Part shown: piece by piece, positions 33,757-41,806 of the stretch | How positions within the stretch are numbered: position 1 is the first letter of the stretch | Layout of the letters: each line of letters begins with the position of its first letter | DNA from: Cohnella candidum | Lineage (GTDB): Bacteria > Bacillota > Bacilli > Paenibacillales > Paenibacillaceae | Reading direction: 5' to 3' | NCBI RefSeq assembly: GCF_003713065.1 | Contig: NZ_CP033433.1 | Location: 2,267,001 to 2,331,000 of the forward strand | DNA: 64,000 nt | Program-made: the position numbers and the translations under genes | Notes under the pieces: model-generated | Database searches by the model: none | The model's input: only the letters and a program-made list of their open reading frames with translations | Told to the model about the DNA's origin: nothing

Positions 33757-33831
33757 ATTATAGGTTCAAGGGGTTTGCTTTCAATGGTTAAAAAACCGCG
33801 ATTCGTTGATATCTCAACACATCGCTTGAAA
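33757..33831 (-). promoter_or_regulatory. MFS promoter with repeated upstream element, copy 2
   Basis: -10 TATAAT (33757-33762), 16-base spacer, -35 TTGAAA (33779-33784). The element 33782-33831 starts at the same offset as copy 1, with dyad GTTGA-N4-TCAAC (33805-33818). By my count 39 of 50 positions match copy 1. Confidence 0.65.
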
Positions 33832-33884
33832 ATGTTGATTAATCCTGTTAGCCAGGAGTCTTTAACGAAGTCCAAACGGAGCGC

Positions 33885-33917
33885 AAAACAGCCTCGATCC
33901 ATGACGATCGAGGCTGT
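33885..33917 (-). terminator. Terminator after the apioside-locus permease
   Basis: ACAGCCTCGATC (33888-33899), 6-base loop, GATCGAGGCTGT (33906-33917), with a short T-run on the minus strand. Confidence 0.7.
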
Positions 33918-33949
33918 ATTGTCGTGATGCATAGACTTCGGTGGTAATG

Positions 33950-34786
33950 CTATCCTTTCACGGAGCCGGCCAGACCGGACACGAAATACTTCTGGAAAAT
34001 CAAGTAGACCAGAAGGGTCGGCACGATCGAGATCAACACCCCGGCATTCAACAGCGTATAATCGGTTGCACGCTCTCCCCGGAACGACATGAGGCCGGTC
34101 GTAATCGTTTTCATCGTGTCATCGGTAATGAAAATTTGGGCAAGCAAAAACTCATTCCACGTTGCCATGAAATCGAAAATGATCAACGTCGCGATAGCCG
34201 GAATGGAAAGGGGAAGAATGATCCGGAAAAACTTGCCGAGATCACCGCACCCGTCGATCAGCGCCGCCTCGTCGAGTTCCTTCGGAATCGTCCGGAAAAA
34301 TCCGCGAAGGATCAGGATGCCGAACGGTATGCCAAAGCCGACGTAGATGAGGAAGATTCCCGGGTACGTGCTGACCAGATGCGTTTTATTCAGGAAAATA
34401 TTTAGCGGAACCAATGTCGCTTGCATTGGAACCATCATCCCGACAAGGAAGAAGGCGAACATGCCGTTGCTCCTTTTGAAATTCATGCGGGTGAGGGCGA
34501 AAGCAGCCAACGCTTCGATCACGATGCCCAGCGGTACCTTCACAACGCAGATGAACAGCGTGTTCTTCATGTACATGCTCATTTTCCCTTGTTCCCATGC
34601 TTTGGCGAAATTGTCCCATCGCAAAGTTTCAGGAAAGGCATAGAAAGGTCTCGTCAGCAATTCCGGTTTCGATTTCAGCGCAGTGAACGCGACAAAAATA
34701 ACCGGAACGAGAAACAGTACGGCGAGAACGATCAGCAACAAGTATCGAAGCACGTTTGCAACCGGGTGAACCCGCAACGTCTCCAT
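33950..34786 (-). CDS. Sugar ABC transporter permease, MalG type
   Basis: 278 residues with six helices. EAA loop KELDEAALIDGCGDLGKFFRI near residues 170-195 and C-terminal YFVSGLAGSVKG. It works with the MalF-type gene 22 bases upstream and the binding protein at 35785. No ATPase gene is nearby, so a shared ATPase is expected. AAGGGTG precedes the ATG. Last gene of the operon. Confidence 0.88.
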   Translation of the reverse strand: METLRVHPVANVLRYLLLIVLAVLFLVPVIFVAFTALKSKPELLTRPFYAFPETLRWDNFAKAWEQGKMSMYMKNTLFICVVKVPLGIVIEALAAFALTRMNFKRSNGMFAFFLVGMMVPMQATLVPLNIFLNKTHLVSTYPGIFLIYVGFGIPFGILILRGFFRTIPKELDEAALIDGCGDLGKFFRIILPLSIPAIATLIIFDFMATWNEFLLAQIFITDDTMKTITTGLMSFRGERATDYTLLNAGVLISIVPTLLVYLIFQKYFVSGLAGSVKG

Positions 34787-34808
34787 TATCGATCACCCTT
34801 TCCACCCG

Positions 34809-35684
34809 TTACAGGTGCGATTTCTTGGTCGTGTAAAACACATAGGGAATGATGACAATCATCGTTATCACAACCAGGAACAATGAGATGGCGGAGCCTG
34901 TGCCGATATTGGCGAACCGGAACGTCTGGTAATACATCCAGGAAGACAGTACCTGCGTGCTCTCCGCAGGGCCGCCGCCGGTCATGCCGTAGATGATGTC
35001 GTATACTTTCATGGAGGCGATCATCGTGGTCGCCACGACGATAATCAACGTTTCCCGAAGCAGCGGCCAAGTGATGTATCGGAACGTTTGATATCTCTTC
35101 GCGCCGTCGATGATGGCGGCCTCATAGGGATCTTCGGGGATCCCCTGCAGTCCGGCCAGGAAAAGCACCATCGGCTGACCGACGCCCTGCCACAACGCGG
35201 CTACGAAAACTGAGTATAGCGCGATTTTCGGTTCGGCAAGCCACGCATGGGTCCATGATTCCAATCCCAGCGCTTCCAGCGTTTTGTTGATGAAACCTTG
35301 CGTCGGGTTGTACATCCAAGCCCAGCCGGAAGCGACGACGATGCCCGACAAGACGTAGGGGAAATAGAATACGCCGCGGAACAACGTGCGTCCTCTCATC
35401 TTCCGGTTCAACAGCAGCGCCAGGACGAGGCCGATGCCCATGATGAATATAAGCGAACCGATCGTCCAGATCAGGTTGTTTTTCAGCGCCCTCGCGAAGA
35501 CGGAGTCACTCATGATGAGGTTGGTGAAGTTTTGAAAGCCGACGAACGTTTTGTTCGGCGAAACGCCGTTCCAGCTGTAAAAGCTGAGATAAAACGTGTA
35601 GAGGGAAGGGAAAAAGATGACGATTAAATAGATCACCAGAGCCGGAAGCAGAAACAACCAGGGCTTTAACGTCCGGAGTATCAT
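34809..35684 (-). CDS. Sugar ABC transporter permease, MalF type
   Basis: 291 residues with six helices: N-terminal PWLFLLPALVIYLIVIFFPS, EAA loop DPYEAAIIDGAKRYQTFRYI, conserved MTGGGPAESTQVLSSWMYYQ between the last helices. AAAGGAG lies 8 bases before the ATG. Separated from the binding-protein gene by a GC-rich stem-loop, as in the operon at 18.7 kb. Confidence 0.88.
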   Translation of the reverse strand: MILRTLKPWLFLLPALVIYLIVIFFPSLYTFYLSFYSWNGVSPNKTFVGFQNFTNLIMSDSVFARALKNNLIWTIGSLIFIMGIGLVLALLLNRKMRGRTLFRGVFYFPYVLSGIVVASGWAWMYNPTQGFINKTLEALGLESWTHAWLAEPKIALYSVFVAALWQGVGQPMVLFLAGLQGIPEDPYEAAIIDGAKRYQTFRYITWPLLRETLIIVVATTMIASMKVYDIIYGMTGGGPAESTQVLSSWMYYQTFRFANIGTGSAISLFLVVITMIVIIPYVFYTTKKSHL

Positions 35685-35706
35685 CCGCGTTTCTCCTTTC
35701 TAAGGA

Positions 35707-35737
35707 TTGGAGCGGCCCTGCGATGCGGCCGCTCCAA
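35707..35737 (-). other. Intercistronic GC stem-loop
   Basis: TTGGAGCGGCC (35707-35717) and GGCCGCTCCAA (35727-35737), perfect 11-bp stem, 9-base loop, no U-run on the minus strand. It occupies the same place, between binding protein and first permease, as the stem-loop at 18730-18755. Confidence 0.6.
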
Positions 35738-35784
35738 CGATCGTGTTATGCATTTGGCGAATCGGTGAACCCGTAAAACCATCG

Positions 35785-37104
35785 TTATTTTTTGCTCTTG
35801 TACGCTTCCGCCGCTTTTTGCATCGCTTCCGCCGCTTGCTGCGGCGTCCATTCATTCAGAGCCACTTTATCCTGCGCTTCGAACAGCTTTTGAGCCACTT
35901 CCTGCGGCAGCGCTTGGTCGGTGATCAGGAAACCGCCGTCGTTAGCGCTGTCCAGCATCTCTTTCAAGTGCGGCGTGTTCGGGGACAACGTGACTTTCAG
36001 CGTCGCCGGGGACCCGTACTGTTCGATATATTTGTTGACGACGTCAGCGCTGGTCAGATATTCGCCGAACTTAACGGCGGCCGCTTGCTTCGCCGGGTCG
36101 GATGCGCCGTTGATCTGGAACATTTCCGCGAATACGGACGCGCGGGACGGCTTCTGGTCATTCGGGAATTTGAATACGCCGAACTTCTTGTTGTCAAAAC
36201 CTTGACCGGCGATGACGCCGTCGAACCAGGTGCCTTCGTTAATGAGGCCGGCTGTCTCGGTGTAAATCAGGTTCTCCGCTTCGGTCGGGTCCAAAGAAAC
36301 GTAACCTTTCGGGAAGTAGCCTTTGTCTGTGTATTCCTTCAATTTCTCGAATGTTTTGACGACAGCCGGATCATTCCAGGAAGCCTCGAGGCTGTTCAGC
36401 TTATCATGCAATTCCGCGCCGCCGAACGTTTCGATCAATTGCTCGGTCAAACGCATCGTGTGCCATCCGCCTTTGCTGCCGAACGCCATCGGAGTAACGC
36501 CGGCGTCTTTCAACGCTTGAAGCTGGCTTTCGAATTCGGCGAACGTGGTCGGAGCTTTCAGGCTCAGCTTCTCGTAAACGCTCTTCGGATACCACATGCC
36601 CAGCACGTTCAAGTGAACCGGAATGCCGGACACTTTACCGCCATACGTGGACATGTCGATTGCGGCCTTGTTGTAGATTTCCGACCATTGGTGTTCCTTC
36701 GCGGTTTGCGTCAGATCCATCGTCATGCCGTTCTCCGGATAGAAGGAGCCGAGCGTGCCGCCCCAGGTAAACCAAATGTCCGGAAGCGTTTTGGAGCTTG
36801 CCGCCACTTTTAGAGCTTCTTTAATCGGATCGACTTCGTATTTCGTCAACTCGACTTTGATATTGGGATTGGCCGCCTCGAAATCGGCGATAGCCGGCTC
36901 CACCCATTCCCAACCTTGGTTCAAGGTCCAGAAGGAAATGCTGACCTTCTCGCCGGACGCCGGTTGTGAAGCACTTGCCGAGGAACTCGCCGAATTGTGA
37001 GGAGAAGCGCTTTCAGTACTGCTGTTATCTGACTTCGAACCGCATCCGGCGACGATGAGCGCCGCGGCCAACATCATGAGCGTGACGGAATAGAGCTTTT
37101 TCAT
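35785..37104 (-). CDS. Sugar ABC transporter substrate-binding lipoprotein
   Basis: 439 residues. Signal peptide with lipobox VAGC at ~residues 15-18, then a Ser-rich linker and a family 1 binding-protein body (VSISFWTLNQGWEWVEPAI, LPDIWFTWGGTLGSFYPENG, PMAFGSKGGWHTMRLTEQLI). It sits 17 bases after an apiosidase-like glycosidase gene and before two permeases, so its ligand is likely the product or substrate of that enzyme. ATG 37104 is chosen since it begins the signal peptide cleanly (MKKLYSVTLM). Confidence 0.88.
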   Translation of the reverse strand: MKKLYSVTLMMLAAALIVAGCGSKSDNSSTESASPHNSASSSASASQPASGEKVSISFWTLNQGWEWVEPAIADFEAANPNIKVELTKYEVDPIKEALKVAASSKTLPDIWFTWGGTLGSFYPENGMTMDLTQTAKEHQWSEIYNKAAIDMSTYGGKVSGIPVHLNVLGMWYPKSVYEKLSLKAPTTFAEFESQLQALKDAGVTPMAFGSKGGWHTMRLTEQLIETFGGAELHDKLNSLEASWNDPAVVKTFEKLKEYTDKGYFPKGYVSLDPTEAENLIYTETAGLINEGTWFDGVIAGQGFDNKKFGVFKFPNDQKPSRASVFAEMFQINGASDPAKQAAAVKFGEYLTSADVVNKYIEQYGSPATLKVTLSPNTPHLKEMLDSANDGGFLITDQALPQEVAQKLFEAQDKVALNEWTPQQAAEAMQKAAEAYKSKK

Positions 37105-37121
37105 GAATGATATCCCCCTCA

Positions 37122-38594
37122 TCATTTCTTCACTTTTTGAATGCGCAAAGCTTGGTACGCTTTGCCCGGCAGATCGACCCGGCACGTCCCGGCATACTCT
37201 CCCGGCAATTTCGTAACCTTCATTTCCCAAGTATCGATGAGATCAACTGTAAACGTGACGCCTTCCGGCAAATTCAGAATCCGGTATCCCGGACGGCTTT
37301 CACCGAAGTAAACGAGGTAATACTCTCCGTCTACACCGGCCGACGCAGCATCCCATTCGAAGTCAACAGCCGTTTCTCCAAGCTGCGGCCCCGCTTCCAT
37401 GATGCTGCGGAGAAATTGGATTCGTGCCGGACTTTCTCCGCGAAGCTTGCCGCCGTGCGACCACCAGATCACGTTTTCCGGATTCAGAAACGTTTCCCCA
37501 TGGGTCACATAGCCGCCCCTTGCCGCTCCTTCCCAGAAACAGGCCAACATTTTCTGTCCCGTGATGTTGCCCCATCCATGGTTCAAGTCGCCTTCGTAGC
37601 GACATTCGTCCACAACGATCGGCTTCCGGTACAACTTGCGCCAATCGGTAACGAAGTGCAAATCGTGATGCTGGATGCTTACGTGAGTGACCCACGGCTT
37701 GCCGTGATCGTACCAATGAGCATTGCTGGTGTAATGCAGTCCCGGATGATGCCAGTTGTGGATGGATCTCAAATGCTGATTGGCGTCGTTTTCCTGGATG
37801 ACCCGGAAGAAGCGGTCCCAATCTTGCATCGTCTTGGCATGCATCAAATCGAATTCATTCGCGAGCGACCACCAAACGTTGCGGAAGGAGGACAATCTCG
37901 CCATCAAGTATCGCAAGTAGCGGTCGTCTTCCTCGGCGCTCATCTTGGCGAATCCCCAACGGTCGTAAGGATGAAACAAAATGAGATCCGCTTCGATGCC
38001 GAGCCCTTGCAGCGCTTCAATCTGACTTTCCAGCTTGCGCCAGTAAGACGGATCGAACCTTGAGAAGTCGAATCCCTGCGCCAGGGATCCCTCGAATGGA
38101 AAGCGCTCCGGTTCTGCGTGGTTATAATCGTAATGCTTCGGAAATACGCACATACGAATCTTGTTGAAAGCAGATTTGCTTAAACTCTGCAGGGTTTGTT
38201 CCTGCAGTTGCTCCGGTTGATGGTTCCACACATAACTGGTTGTCCCAAACGGATGGAACGGCGTTCCGTCTGCATACGCGAAGTGATGGATGCGATCCAC
38301 TCCGACGGGCCCGTGATTTCTTGCCGAAGGCTCCGTGCAGATCAGCGAGCCGCGTATTCCGGCGAGTTCCGGCATGTTGCTATCGGTTTCAAATGTCCAT
38401 TCGCCGGTCGTATCCGGCATGAACCTTATGACGTAATGCCCGTCTCCGTCATAGAAACCTGACACATCCACGGTGCGGTTTCCATAGCGGAACTTTGCCG
38501 AGAATCGGACATCGGCATAGGGATTGCCGCCGCTTGGCCCGCTTGTCCGGAGCTCGAATCTGCCCCAGCGTTCGGTTTCGATGTTATGAGCCAT
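37122..38594 (-). CDS. DUF5060/DUF4038 apiosidase-like glycoside hydrolase
   Basis: 490 residues, no signal peptide, so cytoplasmic. N-terminal beta domain of DUF5060 type (VSGFYDGDGHYVIRFMPDTT), then the DUF4038 'apiosidase-like' TIM barrel (FGTTSYVWNHQ, KIRMCVFPKHYDYN, ILFHPYDRWGFAKM) and a C-terminal beta domain of DUF5605 type. Acidic candidates for catalysis are E247 in LANEFD and E330 in VVDECRYEG. GH140, which contains characterised apiosidases, belongs to this fold. It heads an operon with an ABC transporter; AAAGGAGG precedes the ATG by 10 bases. Family placement good, substrate inferred. Confidence 0.82.
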   Translation of the reverse strand: MAHNIETERWGRFELRTSGPSGGNPYADVRFSAKFRYGNRTVDVSGFYDGDGHYVIRFMPDTTGEWTFETDSNMPELAGIRGSLICTEPSARNHGPVGVDRIHHFAYADGTPFHPFGTTSYVWNHQPEQLQEQTLQSLSKSAFNKIRMCVFPKHYDYNHAEPERFPFEGSLAQGFDFSRFDPSYWRKLESQIEALQGLGIEADLILFHPYDRWGFAKMSAEEDDRYLRYLMARLSSFRNVWWSLANEFDLMHAKTMQDWDRFFRVIQENDANQHLRSIHNWHHPGLHYTSNAHWYDHGKPWVTHVSIQHHDLHFVTDWRKLYRKPIVVDECRYEGDLNHGWGNITGQKMLACFWEGAARGGYVTHGETFLNPENVIWWSHGGKLRGESPARIQFLRSIMEAGPQLGETAVDFEWDAASAGVDGEYYLVYFGESRPGYRILNLPEGVTFTVDLIDTWEMKVTKLPGEYAGTCRVDLPGKAYQALRIQKVKK

Positions 38595-38753
38595 TTCTCG
38601 CCCCCTCCTTTGATTTCATTGTATAGAGGCGGCTCCCTGATTCGTAGAAGCTTAAACGGCACTTTCGTTTCGTTATTTCACTTGTATAAATGTCTTATGA
38701 GCAGAATCGACCGTCCGGATAGACGATCGATGACAATTCCTATGTTTTTTTGA

Positions 38754-39941
38754 TCAGCGGTTGCGATACTCCAGCGGGGTCAACCCGACTCTTTCCTTAA
38801 ACAGCTTGCTGAAATAATGCGGATTCGAATAACCGATATCGGCGGCGATTTCGTAGACTTTGCGGTTCGTCGCTCGAAGCAGCTTCTGCGCATACTCCAG
38901 TTTGTTGCGGATGATGTAATCGCTGAAATTCTCTCCGATTTCCTTATAGAACACACGGCTTAAATAGCCGGAACTGACGTGAATGGCCGCAGCCACTTTG
39001 GCCAGCGTAATGTCCTCGAGCAAATGCTTGTCAACGAACTCTTTGGATTTTCGCACGATGAGATTATCGCTCTGCTCGTTCAGCGGCGACCGGAGCAAGG
39101 CCTGAATGTACGCTTCCGGCAACTCCTCGAGCCGGCGGTACATGGGACTGGCGGAGTATAACAAGGCAACATTCAGCAACTGCAGCACTTTCTCCCGCAA
39201 ATTTTCCAAATATTTCTCCGTGTCGGCTTGTACAGCCCTCTTTTCCGAATCGACCGGTGCAATCCAGATGATTTCTTTGTGATCACGGTGAAAGACAAGC
39301 CCGCCCCAATCCTTCGAGATATATTCCTGGATCAGATATAGAATGGACAGAAACCGGAGGTGGCCGCCATCCGGCTCGTCCTGCACCGCGTCATCCCGCT
39401 TGCGAAATGAGATTAACCGGTAACCGTCAGGCGAAGCCGCATGTTCCAGTTCGGGAGTATACGGGGCATTCGGAAACGTGTAGCTGTCGAGAAGCGACAA
39501 AAAGTATTCGTTTTTTTGTGTTTCGTTCAAGTGCGGCTTCGATTTTTCATGCACCGATTGGGATTGCCCGAGAATCTCAATGACCTTGCGCAGCACGCCC
39601 GACACTTCGTCTTCATCCATGGTGGGCTTGTGCAAATAATCGACGGCTCCGATGCGAAGTGCCTCTTTGGCATACGAAAAATTGTCGTAACTGCTAAGAA
39701 AAATGATCTGAACGGCCGGCTTGCGCGACTTGATTTGTTTGGCCAATTCCAACCCGTCCATCCCGGGCATCCGGATATCGGTCATCACGATATGAATGTC
39801 ATCGGCGTCGAGGAGCCGAAGCGCCTCCTCTCCGTTGGATGCCTCGGCTTTCCAACGAATGCCGAACTGCTCCCACTCGATCATATAGCGAAGGCCGACT
39901 CTCACGATCGACTCATCTTCAACCGCCAACAGATTCCACAT
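38754..39941 (-). CDS. YesN-type AraC response regulator
   Basis: 395 residues. Receiver (LLAVEDESIVRVGLRYMIEW, phospho-acceptor Asp in IVMTDIRMPGMDGLELA, Lys in DYLHKP), a middle domain (~130-290) and C-terminal AraC helices (ITLAKVAAAIHVSSGYLSRV; VYEIAADIGYSNPHYFSKLF). ATG 39941 with GGAGGG 9 bases upstream; it overlaps the kinase by 23 bases. Likely activator of the glycosidase-transporter operon that begins at 38594. Confidence 0.9.
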   Translation of the reverse strand: MWNLLAVEDESIVRVGLRYMIEWEQFGIRWKAEASNGEEALRLLDADDIHIVMTDIRMPGMDGLELAKQIKSRKPAVQIIFLSSYDNFSYAKEALRIGAVDYLHKPTMDEDEVSGVLRKVIEILGQSQSVHEKSKPHLNETQKNEYFLSLLDSYTFPNAPYTPELEHAASPDGYRLISFRKRDDAVQDEPDGGHLRFLSILYLIQEYISKDWGGLVFHRDHKEIIWIAPVDSEKRAVQADTEKYLENLREKVLQLLNVALLYSASPMYRRLEELPEAYIQALLRSPLNEQSDNLIVRKSKEFVDKHLLEDITLAKVAAAIHVSSGYLSRVFYKEIGENFSDYIIRNKLEYAQKLLRATNRKVYEIAADIGYSNPHYFSKLFKERVGLTPLEYRNR

Positions 39942-41724
39942 TCGCGTCACCCTCCGTTTCCAATATGCGGTAAGGCATCGTAACCCGGGCATGGGTCCGG
40001 TCATTCCGGCGTTTGACGGATAACCCGTATTCCTCCCCAAAGCGCAGCTGAATGCGCTCCTGTACGTTTCGCAGTCCGATATGGAAGGAATTCGAATCCT
40101 CTTCGGGTCGAACTTTCAAATCCAAAGCATTCCCGTTAAAACCTGCACCATCATCCACGATATCGATGCTCAGAGAATCGTTTGCAAGCTCGCGCCTTGC
40201 CGTGACGACGATTTTCAGTTTGCGGGCGAGACCCTTCCCTCCGTGGAAGATCGCGTTCTCGAGCAACGGCTGCAGCAGCATCGGAGGGACGGAGGCATTA
40301 AGCAGTGTCGCCGGGATGTCCCACTCCACGTCAAACACGTTCGTATAGCGAAGGTCCATGAGGAGCGTATAATCCCGAAGCAGCCGAATCTCGTCCTCAA
40401 GCGAAACCAGTTCGGCGTCCAACTTCATGTTGGCTCTCAGCAGCTTATTGAGGGATTGAATCAGTTTGGCGATTTGATTGGACTGCTGCAGGATGGCCAG
40501 CATCCGGATGGAGTTCAGCGTGTTGTACAAAAAGTGCGGTTGAATGCGCGCCCGCAGCGCGTACAGCTCCGCATGCCGCTTCTGCCTTTCCTTGTCGGCG
40601 ATCGATTGAATCAGCTCCTGCAGTCGGCCCACCATTCTACCGTAGCTTTTCTCCAGCAGGCCGATCTCGTCTTCCCTGACGGTTCTAGGGAAATTAAAGT
40701 GGCCCAGTTCCACTTCGCGCATGGAGCGGATCAGCTTGGAGATCGGCTGCGACAAGTTGCGGGCGAGCAGCCAGGAAAGCAAGGCGGCAACGATCATGAG
40801 TGCGGCCGCGATGACAATCGTATAATCCCGAATGGAGCGGCTTGCCTTCAGCATTTCGTCGCGGTTGATGCCCAGATAGATGTCCCATCCCAAGTAACTG
40901 CTTTCTTGAAACACGCCGCTGTAGGTGACGTTTTCGCCTCCTTCATTCACTTTGGTCTCCCAGGCACCTTTGTTATCATTCGTTGCGATCGACTTCAGAT
41001 TTTCCGCAATGAAGTGATGGGAGGCGTAAATCAGGTTCCCTTCCTTGTCCTTCACCACAACCTGGGCGGTGGGCAGCTCCAGGGATTGGACGAGCTTGGG
41101 AATGAATTCCGGAGAAATGAAAATCGCGATGACGCCAAGCGGGTGATAGTCCTCGTCCATCAGCATGCGAGATCCGATGATCGATCTAAACGACGCACCC
41201 TTGAAAGCATCGATATCCTGAATGCCGGTAATGACGAATCCGCCCTTGCGCTCCACGACATGCCGATACCAATCGCTCGACTTCGCATTGGACTGCGGAT
41301 TAAGGGTAGGGGGGGCGGCTATTCTATAACCGTTTACAGTACCGTTCATGCCGTAGATCATTAATCCGCCGATGGACGAATTAATCGAAGGGTAAGCGCT
41401 CATCAGCCGCGCCATTGTCCGCTGCGCCTGGATTTCAGCCGTCCCCCATTGATCCTCGGAAACGGCTGGCTTGTTTAAAAATTGAAAGATGTCCGGCAAA
41501 TAATAGGGCAAAATCGTAAATCGGTCGAAGTCTCCGATTTGCCGTTCGATGGATGTGCTCAATTGGTCCAGGATGACACTCAGATCCTGCTCCGTCTGTT
41601 TGTGATAGGTACCGGACGATTTCTGGTAAGCGATCCCGCCGATTAACAAAGCGGGTATACTGCTCAAAAGAATGAACAGAATGAGTAATTTGGTGCGAAA
41701 AAGGCTGTTTTTCCAGCCTGGCAT
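39919..41724 (-). CDS. YesM-type sensor histidine kinase
   Basis: 601 residues. Membrane helix ~10-32 (LILFILLSSIPALLIGGIAY), extracellular Cache-like sensor (~33-300), second helix, HAMP, then the His_kinase motif RARIQPHFLYNTLNSIRML and the ATPase boxes PLLENAIFHG and VDDGAGFNG. ATG 41724 with GGAGG 8 bases upstream. It starts about 80 bases after the kinase gene stop, across a terminator. It probably senses the sugar bound outside the cell. Confidence 0.9.
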   Translation of the reverse strand: MPGWKNSLFRTKLLILFILLSSIPALLIGGIAYQKSSGTYHKQTEQDLSVILDQLSTSIERQIGDFDRFTILPYYLPDIFQFLNKPAVSEDQWGTAEIQAQRTMARLMSAYPSINSSIGGLMIYGMNGTVNGYRIAAPPTLNPQSNAKSSDWYRHVVERKGGFVITGIQDIDAFKGASFRSIIGSRMLMDEDYHPLGVIAIFISPEFIPKLVQSLELPTAQVVVKDKEGNLIYASHHFIAENLKSIATNDNKGAWETKVNEGGENVTYSGVFQESSYLGWDIYLGINRDEMLKASRSIRDYTIVIAAALMIVAALLSWLLARNLSQPISKLIRSMREVELGHFNFPRTVREDEIGLLEKSYGRMVGRLQELIQSIADKERQKRHAELYALRARIQPHFLYNTLNSIRMLAILQQSNQIAKLIQSLNKLLRANMKLDAELVSLEDEIRLLRDYTLLMDLRYTNVFDVEWDIPATLLNASVPPMLLQPLLENAIFHGGKGLARKLKIVVTARRELANDSLSIDIVDDGAGFNGNALDLKVRPEEDSNSFHIGLRNVQERIQLRFGEEYGLSVKRRNDRTHARVTMPYRILETEGDANVESVGG

Positions 41725-41756
41725 ACGAGCACCTCCCTGGAAACGACTCATAACGC

Positions 41757-41796
41757 AAAAATCCCAATCCGGCGGACCGGCCGCTGCGGATTGGGA
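41757..41796 (-). terminator. Terminator after the sugar-kinase operon
   Basis: Long GC stem: TCCCAATCCG-type arm from 41762 pairs with the arm ending at 41795; a U-run follows on the minus strand (A5 at 41757-41761). Confidence 0.8.
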
Positions 41797-41806
41797 GGGA
41801 ATGCCG

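Noticed and set aside
40081..41364. 427-codon open frame on the plus strand
   Set aside because: Shadow of the YesM-type kinase; no start signal and biased composition.
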